This document shows positions 36,182-45,027 of a stretch of 64,000 nt of DNA, one piece after another (positions within the stretch are counted from its first letter, which is position 1; every line of letters begins with the position of its first letter). Both the position numbers and the translations under genes were made by a program. Origin of the DNA: Actinomycetaceae bacterium (GTDB lineage: Bacteria > Actinomycetota > Actinomycetes > Actinomycetales > Actinomycetaceae); NCBI GenBank assembly GCA_030530685.1, contig JAUMUM010000006.1, positions 1 to 64,000 on the forward strand, read 5' to 3'. The notes under the pieces were generated by a model. The model searched no databases, was not told where the DNA came from, and saw nothing but the letters and a program-made list of their open reading frames with translations.

Positions 36182-38173
36182 ATGACGATAACGAACGACG
36201 CCCTTGCCAAAGTCCTCGACGGTGCCGATGCCAGCGTGCGCATCCAGGACGACCTTTACCGCGCGGTCAACGGTTCCTGGTTGACGAGTGCCGAGATCCC
36301 CGAGGATCTTTCCTCCATCGGCGGCTTCGTCTCCCTGGCGCTCCAGGCCGAAGACCAGGTCCGCGAGATCGTCGAGGAGATGGCGGCAAGCAAGCCGACG
36401 CAGGGCGAGGAGCAGAAGATCGCTTCCCTCTTCGCCTCCTGGATGGACGTCGAAACCCTCGACGCCAAAGGCGTCACCCCGCTCGAAGCGGATCTGGCCG
36501 CCGTGGCCACCTCCCGCAGTCACGACGAGCTCGCTCGCGCGGTCGGCGCCCTCATGGCCACCGGCGTCTCGAGCTTCTTCGACTACACGATCACCTCGGA
36601 CCTCAACGATCCCAATCGGTGCGTGACCTTCGTGGGCCAGTCGGGCATCGGCCTTCCCGACGAGGCCTACTACCGCGAAGAGCAGCACGCCGAAGTCCTG
36701 GCCAAGTACCGCGAGTTCGTTCCCTCCTTCCTCAGCCTGGCGATGGGGCTGGATGCCGACGAGGCGGCGGGCCAGGCCGAGGTGATCCTTCGTCTCGAGA
36801 GCGCCATCGCGGCCTCGCACATGAGCGTCGTCGACTCGCGCGACACCGACAAGGTCAATAATCCCCTCACGTGGGAAGAGTTCCTCGCGCAGGCACCCGG
36901 TTTCGATTGGGCGGGAGCGTTCGAGGCAGCCGGGGCGCCCGCGCTGGACGACGTCATCGTCACCGCCCCCGAGGCGCTGGCCGCGGCGAGCCGCCTGTGG
37001 AGCCAGACGGACCTGGAGGAGTTGAAGACCTATACGCGCTGGCGCATTCTGCGCGCCCGGGCCACATTCCTCACTCGGGAGATCGACCGGGCGAACTTCG
37101 ACTTCTACGGCCGCGTGCTCTCCGGCACCACCGAGCAGCGCGAGCGCTGGAAGCGTGGCATTGGCCTACTCGACGGCGTGCTCGGCGAGGCCGTGGGCAA
37201 GCAGTACGTCGCCCGCCACTTCCCGCCGTCACACAAGGAGAAGATGCTCCAGCTTGTCGACGACCTCCTCGAGGCCTACAGGCAGTCCATCGGCCAACTC
37301 GACTGGATGGGCGACGAGACGAAGCGTCGCGCGCTGGACAAGCTGGGCACCTTCGTCACGAAGATCGGCTATCCGGACGAGTGGCGGGACTATTCGACGT
37401 TGGAGATCGGTGACGATCTGCTGGCCAATATCCGCGCGGCGGCGCGCCACGAAAACGCCCGCCAGTTCGCCAAGCTGGGCAAGCCGGTGGACCGCACCGA
37501 GTGGATGATGACGCCCCAGACGGTCAACGCCTACTACTTCCCGATGTGGAACGAAATCGCCTTCCCCGCGGCGATCCTCCAGTTCCCGTTCTTCGACCCG
37601 GATCGCGACGACGCTTTGAACTACGGCGCCATTGGGGCCGTCATCGGCCATGAGATCGGCCATGGCTTTGACGACCAGGGCTCGAAGTACGACGCGACGG
37701 GGGCCATAGCCAACTGGTGGACCGACGACGACCGCCGCGCCTTCGAGGAGCGCACGGCGGCACTCATCGAACAGTACGACGCCTACATCCCCGCGCAGTT
37801 CGGAGACGAGCCCGAGCATCACGTGAGGGGCGCGCTGACGATCGGCGAGAACATCGGCGATCTCGGCGGCATTTCCATTGGCCTCAAGGCCTACGCCATC
37901 GCGCTGGCGCGCGAGGGCAAGTCGCTCAACGAGGCGCCCGTCATCGACGGCTACACCGGCGTGCAGCGCGTTTTTCTGAGCTATGCCAGGGTGTGGCAGA
38001 TGAAGTTGCGTGACGAGCGGCTGAAGACGCTGATCGCCACCGACCCGCACTCGCCCGCGGAGTTCAGGACGAATGGCGTCGTCAAGAACGTCGATGCCTT
38101 CGCCGAGGCATTCGATGTCGCGGAGGGCGATGACCTGTACCTGCCGGCCTCGCAGAGGGTGCGCATCTGGTAG
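36182..38173 (+). CDS. pepO: M13 family metallopeptidase (neprilysin/PepO-like)
   Basis: 663 residues, no signal peptide, so cytoplasmic. Zinc peptidase of the neprilysin family. The zinc motif HEIGH is at residues 490-494 (VIGHEIGHGFDDQG), the third ligand Glu in ENIGDLGGI near 556, and the substrate-backbone motif NAYYFP near 443. The C-terminal VDAFAEAFDV and LPASQRVRIW are typical. Full length for the bacterial family. It shares the 65-base divergent promoter region with rpiB and is followed by 248 bases without a gene. Confidence 0.95.
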   Translation: MTITNDALAKVLDGADASVRIQDDLYRAVNGSWLTSAEIPEDLSSIGGFVSLALQAEDQVREIVEEMAASKPTQGEEQKIASLFASWMDVETLDAKGVTPLEADLAAVATSRSHDELARAVGALMATGVSSFFDYTITSDLNDPNRCVTFVGQSGIGLPDEAYYREEQHAEVLAKYREFVPSFLSLAMGLDADEAAGQAEVILRLESAIAASHMSVVDSRDTDKVNNPLTWEEFLAQAPGFDWAGAFEAAGAPALDDVIVTAPEALAAASRLWSQTDLEELKTYTRWRILRARATFLTREIDRANFDFYGRVLSGTTEQRERWKRGIGLLDGVLGEAVGKQYVARHFPPSHKEKMLQLVDDLLEAYRQSIGQLDWMGDETKRRALDKLGTFVTKIGYPDEWRDYSTLEIGDDLLANIRAAARHENARQFAKLGKPVDRTEWMMTPQTVNAYYFPMWNEIAFPAAILQFPFFDPDRDDALNYGAIGAVIGHEIGHGFDDQGSKYDATGAIANWWTDDDRRAFEERTAALIEQYDAYIPAQFGDEPEHHVRGALTIGENIGDLGGISIGLKAYAIALAREGKSLNEAPVIDGYTGVQRVFLSYARVWQMKLRDERLKTLIATDPHSPAEFRTNGVVKNVDAFAEAFDVAEGDDLYLPASQRVRIW

Positions 38174-38406
38174 CTGGGAGCCCACCTGATGGCAGGTGGC
38201 ACACCTTGTGACACTGCCGAGTCCGGCGTGGCACTGACCGCCACGCGGGACTCGGCAGGCGTCACCGCGACGCCGACGCCACCGGCCTCCACCGCCAGCC
38301 GCAATCGCGCCTTGTTCGGTAATCGCGAACCTCGTTCATTCGCACCCACCCCACCGTCCGGCCCCTCCCATCCCGCCGGTCGAGCCTCGCCCACCCCAAG
38401 TTGTAA

Positions 38407-38423
38407 ACGATAATCATTCTCAT
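38407..38423 (+). promoter_or_regulatory. Zur/Fur-type dyad over the -10 box of aztD
   Basis: A 17-base interrupted palindrome centred on C38415 (half-sites around GATAAT and ATTCTCAT; most positions match their mirror partners), with the look of Zur/Fur boxes such as AATGATTATC. It covers GATAAT (38409-38414), a good -10 box. Because the gene encodes a zinc chaperone, Zur is the natural regulator: repression when zinc is plentiful. Confidence 0.72.
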
Positions 38424-39783
38424 GTACCCTTTCGTCATGCACATTCGACACACAGCTAAGACACTGTCTTTCATCGCGGCAGGCGCACTCGTGCTAGCCG
38501 GCTGTTCGAACTCGAATTCCTCTTCGGACGACTCCTCCAACTCGGCCTCCTCCGGGCAGGCGGCAAACGACGACGGCCACGAGCACGAAGGCGATGAGGC
38601 CAAGGAGGTTTCCAAGCTCCAGCCGCGCGTGGTGCTCTCCCACGACGGAGGCCTCGTCACTCTCGACGGAACGACGGGCAAGGTCCTGGCGGAAACCAAG
38701 CACGAAGGATTTTTGCGCCTCAATCCCGCGGGCGACGGCCGCCACGTCCTCGTCACCGATAGCGACCGTTTCCGCCTATTCGACACCGGGCTCATCAAGG
38801 AACCGCACGAAGACCATTTCCATTACTACACCAAAGATCCCGAGCTGACGAAAGCGGAGATCAAGGCCCCAAAGGCCGGCCACGTCGTCACCCACGACGG
38901 GTACACGTCGGTCTTCTCCGACGGCAAGGGCACGGTCCAGACACTCAAGTCTGACGCATTTTCCGACGGCAAGATCACGGACGACGAGATCAGTACGATA
39001 TCGACCGGCGAGGCCCATCACGGCGTGGCGGTTCCGCTCGGCAATGGCAATTTGCTTGTCACCAAGGGCACGGAGGACGAGCGCAACACCATCCAGCTCG
39101 TCGACGAAAAGGGCAATGTCATCGACGAGACCACTGATTGCCCCGGGATCCACGGCGAGGCCGCAGCCCAGCACAACGAGTACGGCGACGTTGTTTCCTT
39201 CGGCTGCACCAATGGCTCGGTCGTCTTCCGCGACGGCGCCTTCCACAAGGTCCCGGTCCCCGAGGAATATCAGCGGTCTGGCAACCAGTTCGGATCCGAA
39301 GCCTCACCGATTACGCTGACCGACTACAAGGTAGATGAGGACGCCGAACTCGAACGCCCAACGCGCATCGGCCTACTCGATACGACAACCGCCACCATGT
39401 CGACGGTCGACCTGGGATCGGCGTACTGGTTCCGTTCCCTGGCGCGGGGCGAAAACGGTGAGGCCCTGGTGCTGACCTACGATGGCAACCTCAACATCAT
39501 CGACCCCAACACCGGTGAGGTCACCCGCAAGGTCAAGGTCGTCGAGCCGTGGAAGGAGAAGTCCGACTGGCAGGAGCCAGGGCCGAACGTCAAGACGTCG
39601 GGCGACTACGCGTACGTCACCGAGCCGGCGTCCAAGAAACTGCACATGATCCAGATTTCCACCGGTGAACTGCTCAGCTCCTGGGACCTCAAGGTGGTTC
39701 CGAACGAGATGGCGGTCGTCAACGGCGATCCGGAAGCCCCGGATGCCGAGGCTTCCGCCTCCGAGGGTGGTTCCACCGAGTGA
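38422..39783 (+). CDS. aztD: Zinc metallochaperone AztD-like lipoprotein
   Basis: 453 residues. Extracytoplasmic zinc chaperone that hands Zn2+ to the AztC binding protein of the AztABC importer. N-terminal lipoprotein signal MHIRHTAKTLSFIAAGALVLAGC, then a His/Asp/Glu-rich linker (DDGHEHEGDEA), then a seven-bladed beta-propeller-like body with the zinc-site motif EDHFHYY near residues 130-140 and CPGIHGE further on. The ATG at 38422 lies seven bases after a GATAAT -10 box and has no ribosome-binding site, so the mRNA is probably leaderless; ATG 38437 is the alternative. No aztABC genes are in the window. Confidence 0.87.
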   Translation: MYPFVMHIRHTAKTLSFIAAGALVLAGCSNSNSSSDDSSNSASSGQAANDDGHEHEGDEAKEVSKLQPRVVLSHDGGLVTLDGTTGKVLAETKHEGFLRLNPAGDGRHVLVTDSDRFRLFDTGLIKEPHEDHFHYYTKDPELTKAEIKAPKAGHVVTHDGYTSVFSDGKGTVQTLKSDAFSDGKITDDEISTISTGEAHHGVAVPLGNGNLLVTKGTEDERNTIQLVDEKGNVIDETTDCPGIHGEAAAQHNEYGDVVSFGCTNGSVVFRDGAFHKVPVPEEYQRSGNQFGSEASPITLTDYKVDEDAELERPTRIGLLDTTTATMSTVDLGSAYWFRSLARGENGEALVLTYDGNLNIIDPNTGEVTRKVKVVEPWKEKSDWQEPGPNVKTSGDYAYVTEPASKKLHMIQISTGELLSSWDLKVVPNEMAVVNGDPEAPDAEASASEGGSTE

Positions 39784-40344
39784 AGGCCGCTCCGATCTGC
39801 AATGCGCGCGGCGACGGCGCAATGTTGCGGAGTGGCGCGCCGGCGGAGCGGCGTCGACAGTCCCCTGATCATGTCACCGCTCCGTTCCGGCGCTTGACCT
39901 GGTGCTGCGCCCAGCACCTGCGATAGCCGACGCCCCCAAGGATCTCAGGCCTCGGCGACCGGGCTCCCGCGTTCTCATGGGTTGGGGAACGCGGGAGCCC
40001 TTTGCATGCCATCGGTTCTGCGCATGGGCCGCATCCAAAACAATTCTCGCCGACAGCTCAGGCGTGCTAATGGCTCCCTCGACCCACGATTGCGTCTCCT
40101 AAGTACACTGCCCTCCGTACCGCCACCCCGCAATTCTCATGTGTGCCGGCAAGTTCTCCGTCGGGGTGCGCCCTTCCGCCACCGGTCCACAGGTGGCCGC
40201 GGTGTGCACCCCGTCCACACTCCCAATTCCCACACCCGCGACCTGCGTGTGCCGTGCGGAAGGGTGGCAAGCACGAACCGTTGCAAGCACCTCGGCCGCG
40301 CGGCCGCTCATCGCCTCCGGCCGGGGCAAATCTTTGGAGGACCC
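39784..40344. other. Intergenic region aztD - secreted-protein gene
   Basis: 561 bases. It holds a strong terminator (listed) and, nearer the next gene, a possible long-range stem: CCCTTCCGC (40171-40179) with GCGGAAGGG (40256-40264), enclosing about 75 bases. The stem might belong to a structured 5' leader of the following secreted protein. GGAGG at 40336-40340 is that gene's ribosome-binding site. No other gene seen. Confidence 0.5.
39961..40003 (+). terminator. Strong terminator downstream of aztD
   Basis: Perfect 14-bp stem (GGGCTCCCGCGTTC with GAACGCGGGAGCCC), 12-base loop, then TTT. It is 178 bases after the aztD stop, leaving a long 3' untranslated region. Confidence 0.9.
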
Positions 40345-41403
40345 ATGAACAAACGCAAGCTCGTCATCGCCTCGGCGGTCACGCTGAGCTTCATTTTCTC
40401 GTCTGCCGCCCCGGCGGTGGCCGGCGAGGACTCCGACACCTCGCCCCGGCCCGGGCCAAGCGCCTCGGCCAGCCGCAGCCCGTCGCCCGCTGAGGGCAAT
40501 GCCTCGACAGGACGCAGCCGGTCGCTGGCCGACAGCAACGCCTCACCGTCCGATCGTGCGTCGTCGGGGCACAGCCTCGCCGCCGATGATTCTCTCGACC
40601 CGACGATGACTCTGGATGGCGAGACCATCTCGTCACAGTCGGGCGACGTCGTTCTGGAGACCGTCGACGGGCAGGCAGCAATCACCTCCGGCGATGACGA
40701 TTCCCGGATGCTCCTTGAGGGCGAAGATCCCGAGCTGACCGCCGAAGACGGGCTTGGTATCGTCTCGCCGCGGGACGTGCCGTCGACCTCGTTCAGCATC
40801 GCCCCCACCTCGCGCCGCTCGGTGCGCGTCCACTCCGTCCTGGAAAGCGAGCAGGCCCCCGAGCGCTTCAGCTACTCCTTCCCGCAGGCCGATTTCATTG
40901 AGGTCGACGACGAGGACGGGATCGCCTACCTCTTCGCTTACAACGAGGCGAAGACCGAGGCAAGCATCGTCGGCGTGGTCGATGCGCCGTGGGCTCACGA
41001 TGCCCGCGGCGTCGAGGTTCCCACGCACTTTGAGGCCGACGGCAGCACCCTCACCCAGGTCGTCGAGCACAGGCAGGCAGACGTCGCCTACCCGGTGACG
41101 GCCGACCCCGACTGGTGGGACAACATCAAGTCGTGGTTCTCCAACGCGTCGAAGTACGCGAAGGACAAGGCCAAGAGCGCCGCCAACTGGCTCAAATCCA
41201 AGGCGGGCTGGCTCAAAGACAAGACGTGGTCCGGCGTCAAGTGGGTGAGTAGGAAGGGCGGCAAGGCAGCGAAGTTCTTCGCCAAGAAGGTCGGCCCGGG
41301 CGCCGCGGTCCTGTGCCTGGCTGGCGGCACGTGGCGGTGGTACCGCTCCGACGCATCGGGATGGGTGAGGGTAGGCGACGCCGTCACGGGATGCATAGGA
41401 TAG
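40345..41403 (+). CDS. Secreted protein with Trp/Lys-rich cationic C-terminal tail (candidate toxin or bacteriocin precursor)
   Basis: 352 residues, ATG 40345 after GGAGG. Sec signal peptide MNKRKLVIASAVTLSFIFSS...APAVA with cleavage near residue 26. Residues ~27-85 are Ser/Pro/Asp/Gly-rich. About 90-245 is a compact region (LFAYNEAKTEASIVGVVDAPWA, HRQADVAYPVTADPDWW). From ~254 the protein changes character: about 70 residues dense in Trp and Lys arranged as amphipathic helices (WLKSKAGWLKDKTW, KGGKAAKFFAKK), then GAAVLCLAGG, and a C-terminal tail with a second Cys (GDAVTGCIG), which could form a disulfide. The next gene, four bases on, is a small membrane protein. The unit looks like an exported peptide or toxin with immunity. 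I recognise no named family. Confidence 0.7.
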   Translation: MNKRKLVIASAVTLSFIFSSAAPAVAGEDSDTSPRPGPSASASRSPSPAEGNASTGRSRSLADSNASPSDRASSGHSLAADDSLDPTMTLDGETISSQSGDVVLETVDGQAAITSGDDDSRMLLEGEDPELTAEDGLGIVSPRDVPSTSFSIAPTSRRSVRVHSVLESEQAPERFSYSFPQADFIEVDDEDGIAYLFAYNEAKTEASIVGVVDAPWAHDARGVEVPTHFEADGSTLTQVVEHRQADVAYPVTADPDWWDNIKSWFSNASKYAKDKAKSAANWLKSKAGWLKDKTWSGVKWVSRKGGKAAKFFAKKVGPGAAVLCLAGGTWRWYRSDASGWVRVGDAVTGCIG

Positions 41404-41407
41404 AGCC

Positions 41408-41887
41408 ATGCCCCTCATCCGGCTGATAGCAAAAGTATTCGTTTTCGTTCTGGGATCGGTGGTCGTGGTATGCGCCGTCACCCAGAATAGACAGTGGTGG
41501 TGGATCGGCGCGCTCATCGGCCTGGTCGCCAGCGTCGACGAGGTATCCGCCTACGTTCGCCAGCTGCGCCGTGGCAGCAACAACCCGCCAGCTGCCCCGA
41601 CGCCCGACGACGGGGCCGAGGCTGACGGCCAGGCCGGGGCGGGCAGTGGCTCGGGCGGCGGCCGTCCGAAAAACAAGCCGTCCGCCGACCCCACCGGGGG
41701 GCAGGCCAAGGCCATGTCACTGCCGAGGCTGGTGCGCGAGCTGGCCTACCTGGTCTTCGTGTTCGTCATCCTCGCCTGTGCCATCACGCAACGGACGGGA
41801 TGGTGGTGGATTGGCGCGCTCATCGGCCTATTCGCCGGCGCCGACGATATCGCCACCTATGTCCGCGAGCGTCGCGCGCGGCAATAG
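41408..41887 (+). CDS. Internally duplicated small membrane protein (candidate immunity protein)
   Basis: 159 residues in two related halves. Each half has a hydrophobic helix, a Q-(N/R)-x-x-WWWIGALIGL motif, and a basic end (VSAYVRQLRR in the first, IATYVRERRARQ in the second). A ~45-residue Gly/Pro/Ala-rich linker joins them. Prediction: about four membrane helices. It starts four bases after the stop of the secreted cationic protein, so the two are co-expressed. Self-protection by a small membrane protein encoded next to a secreted membrane-active peptide is a common arrangement, and the duplication may reflect dose or dimer formation. Function is inference from context. Confidence 0.72.
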   Translation: MPLIRLIAKVFVFVLGSVVVVCAVTQNRQWWWIGALIGLVASVDEVSAYVRQLRRGSNNPPAAPTPDDGAEADGQAGAGSGSGGGRPKNKPSADPTGGQAKAMSLPRLVRELAYLVFVFVILACAITQRTGWWWIGALIGLFAGADDIATYVRERRARQ

Positions 41888-42065
41888 GCCAGGCCGCAGG
41901 CCGGCAATAGGCCCGGCAGTAGGCCAGGCTGCGGGCCCAACCAGCCGGTCCGAGGCTATTGCCCGATCGGCCTCGGACCGGCGAAGTGCCAGCGCTCGCG
42001 CGAAGGGGCGCCCGCGGGCTCGGGCGCGTATCCTGTGGAACAGTGCTACGACAAGAAAGGAAGCC

Positions 42066-44621
42066 ATGCCAGGAACCAACCTGACCCGCGCCGAAGCCAC
42101 CGAGCGCGCGGCCGTCATCGCCACCGACGCCTACCGGGTCCACCTCGATCTGTCCGGTCAATCGGACACGACTTTCTCCTCGGTCAGCGAGATCGACTTC
42201 ACCGCTACACCGGGGGCCGCGACCTTCCTCGACGTCATCGCCGAGTCGGTCGAACGCGTCACCCTCAACGGCGTCGACCTCGATCCTGCTGCCTTCGCGG
42301 ATTCCCGCTTCCCGCTGGCTGATCTTCAAGCCACCAACACGGTGCGCATCGAATCGACGATGCGATACTCGCGCACGGGCGAGGGCCTGCACCGCTACGT
42401 CGACCCCGCCGACTCCCAGGTCTACCTCTACTCCCAATTCGAGGTGGCCGACGCCCGGCGCATGTTCGCCTGCTTCGAGCAGCCCGACCTCAAGGCGACC
42501 TTCGTCTTCACCGTCGACGCTCCTTCGGCTTGGACCATCCTTTCCACCTCCCCCACGCCCGAACCGCAGGGTCTGACCGACGGCGTAAGCCGGTGGGTCT
42601 TCGCCGCCACCGAGCGCATCTCCACCTACCTGACGTCCATCATCGCCGGTCCCTACCAGGCCGCCGAGCCATCCGTCTACACGTCCGTCGACGGCCGCGA
42701 TATCCCGCTGGGCATCTGGGCGCGCAAGTCACTGATCGAATACGTCGACGCCGACAATATCTACGAGATCACCCGTCAGGGCTTCGAGTTCTACGAGGCC
42801 AACTACGGCCACCCCTACCCCTTCCAAAAGTACGACCAGATCTTCTGCCCCGAATACAACATGGGCGCCATGGAGCACCCGGGCAACGTGACGATCGTCG
42901 AGGACTACATTTTCCGCACCAAGCCGACGGCCGCCATCGTTGACCGGCGCGTCATTACGATCCTCCACGAGCAGGCCCACATGTGGTTCGGCAACCTCGT
43001 GACGATGAAGTGGTGGGACGACCTGTGGCTCAACGAATCCTTCGCCGAGTACATGAGCCACCTCGCCGCGGTCGAGAACACGCGGTGGAAGCACGCCTGG
43101 ACAACGTTCCTCGGCTCGGAAAAGTCCGGCGCCATCCAGCAGGATCTCCTGCCATCGACGCACCCGGTGGCCGCCGACATCCGCGACATTGAGGACGTCC
43201 TGGTCAACTTCGATCAGATCACCTACGGCAAGGGCGCCTCTGTACTCAAGCAGCTGGTCGCGTGGGTCGGGCTCGACGCCTTCCTGGCCGGCGTGCGCTC
43301 CTATATCGCCAAGTTCGCCTGGGGCAATGCGACCCTGGCGGACCTGCTTACCGAACTGGAGGCAGCATCCGGGCGGGACCTCGCCAACTGGACGAAGCTC
43401 TGGATCGAGGAGGCCGGTGCCAATACGCTCTTCCCCGAGATCGTCGAGGACGGCGGCACCATCGCCTCGTTCGCCATCGTCCAGGGCTCCGACGGCAGGG
43501 CCTCCCTGCGCCCGCACCGCATCGGAGTCGGCGGATTCGACCTCGTCGACGGGCGGTTGGTGCGCACCTTCACCACCGAACTCGACATCGACGGCGAGCG
43601 CACGGAGGTGGCCGAACTGGCCGGCAAGCCCCGTCCGGACCTGCTGCTCATCAACGACTTCGACCATGCCTACGCCAAGATCCGCCTGGACGAAAAGTCG
43701 CTCGCGACCGCCATCGAGCACCTGGACGCCTTTGAGGATCGGCTGGCGCGAACGGTCGTCCTCCTCTTGGCGTGGGATATGTGCCGCGATGCGCAGCTTT
43801 CCGCGACCGATTACGTCGCCATCGCGCTGAAGGCCCTGGCCGACGAGACCGACGGCACCGTCATGCGCATGACCATTGCCCAGCTCACCACGGCCGTCAA
43901 TCTCTATTCGGCCCCCGCCACCCGCGACAACCTGGCATCCGACGTCGCGGCAAGGATCTTCGACCTGGTCGACGCCGCCGGGCCCGGGTCGGACGCCCAG
44001 CTCCAGCTCGCCACTGCGGCCATGCGCCTGGCAGTCGACGACCAGCAGTTCGATCGCCTGGCAGGATGGCTTGACGGACGGGGCGGGCCCGCCGGCCTGC
44101 GGGGCGCCGCGCTGGGGGGGTGGGTAATCGTCGTGGCGCTCGCGAGCGCCGGGAAGGTCGACGAGGCCGGGATTGCCGCCGAGTACGAGCGCGATGCCTC
44201 CAGCTACGGGCAGTACTTCTCGGCACAGGCCCGCGGGGCCCTGCCCGATGAGGGCGTGCGCGAGCAGGTGTGGCGAGAGATCACGGGAGCCTTCGAGTCC
44301 AATGCCGTCCAGCGGGGCCTCGCCCTGGGAACGGGGCGCGCCCGCGCCGAGTCGCTGGTGCCCTACGCCGAGCGCTACTTCGCCGACGCCCGCGCGCAGT
44401 GGGACACGCACTCGGTGGAGATCGCTTCGAATATGCTCGAATACGCCTTCCCGATCGCGCTCGCTGGGCGCACGGACCTCGGCGTCGACCTCGTGGCGCT
44501 GGGCGAGAAGTGGCTTGCCGACAATGGCGACGCCGCACCCGCCTGCGTGCGTCTCGTCTCCGAGCAGGTGGACCGGGCCCGTCGCGCCGTCCAGGCCCAG
44601 GAGGCCGACGCGGCAAGCTAG
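42066..44621 (+). CDS. pepN: Aminopeptidase N, M1 family
   Basis: 851 residues, cytoplasmic zinc aminopeptidase that trims N-terminal residues from peptides. ATG 42066 with AAGGAAG upstream. Zinc motif HEQAH at 301-305 with the third ligand Glu324 in WLNESFAEYM. The exopeptidase motif, normally GAMEN, reads GAMEH at 267-271 (His for Asn). The C-terminal ERAP-like helical domain is present to the end. Length matches actinobacterial PepN (~850). Monocistronic, 178 bases after the small membrane protein. The GAMEN change deserves checking; everything else is standard. Confidence 0.95.
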   Translation: MPGTNLTRAEATERAAVIATDAYRVHLDLSGQSDTTFSSVSEIDFTATPGAATFLDVIAESVERVTLNGVDLDPAAFADSRFPLADLQATNTVRIESTMRYSRTGEGLHRYVDPADSQVYLYSQFEVADARRMFACFEQPDLKATFVFTVDAPSAWTILSTSPTPEPQGLTDGVSRWVFAATERISTYLTSIIAGPYQAAEPSVYTSVDGRDIPLGIWARKSLIEYVDADNIYEITRQGFEFYEANYGHPYPFQKYDQIFCPEYNMGAMEHPGNVTIVEDYIFRTKPTAAIVDRRVITILHEQAHMWFGNLVTMKWWDDLWLNESFAEYMSHLAAVENTRWKHAWTTFLGSEKSGAIQQDLLPSTHPVAADIRDIEDVLVNFDQITYGKGASVLKQLVAWVGLDAFLAGVRSYIAKFAWGNATLADLLTELEAASGRDLANWTKLWIEEAGANTLFPEIVEDGGTIASFAIVQGSDGRASLRPHRIGVGGFDLVDGRLVRTFTTELDIDGERTEVAELAGKPRPDLLLINDFDHAYAKIRLDEKSLATAIEHLDAFEDRLARTVVLLLAWDMCRDAQLSATDYVAIALKALADETDGTVMRMTIAQLTTAVNLYSAPATRDNLASDVAARIFDLVDAAGPGSDAQLQLATAAMRLAVDDQQFDRLAGWLDGRGGPAGLRGAALGGWVIVVALASAGKVDEAGIAAEYERDASSYGQYFSAQARGALPDEGVREQVWREITGAFESNAVQRGLALGTGRARAESLVPYAERYFADARAQWDTHSVEIASNMLEYAFPIALAGRTDLGVDLVALGEKWLADNGDAAPACVRLVSEQVDRARRAVQAQEADAAS

Positions 44622-45027
44622 CGGGTCGTGACAGCGCGGCACCAACGGCACGCGGCAGCGCGCCCGCAGCAGCTCGATACGAACGGCTCGCGGCAGACCG
44701 GCTCACGGTGCCCGATGGCGCCCCGTGCCGTCGCCTGCCAAGCTTCTCGGTTGCGGACTGTCAGGCTTCCCGGTCGCAGAGCCGAGCGGCGCCGACTGGC
44801 TACGTCGGCGCCGCTCGTGCCCGGTGTCGCCAACCGCGAGTGTCGCCAGTCGCCGACCACAGCTAGTCGCCGACACGTGTCACCCCGTCGCCGCGCCCTA
44901 GCACCGGGGCCCGTCCCCACGGTCTTAGGCCGGGGCGAGCCCCAGCGTAATCCGGGCGAGCCGAAGTCGAGGCCACCCGGCCTCGCTCCACTCGGCGTCA
45001 CTCCATCACCAACAGTTCCGCACACCC
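44622..45027. other. Intergenic region before the Xre-ImmA locus
   Basis: 406 bases, G+C-rich, no supported gene. Short direct repeats occur (AGTCGCCGAC twice, 44848-44880; GGCGCCG and CGGGGC runs). No clear terminator for pepN. The composition drops toward A+T at 45028, where the accessory Xre-ImmA-PIN locus begins. Confidence 0.4.

Noticed and set aside
40171..40264. Riboswitch upstream of the secreted protein
   Set aside because: Only one long-range 9-bp stem is visible and it matches no riboswitch class I know; too weak to call.
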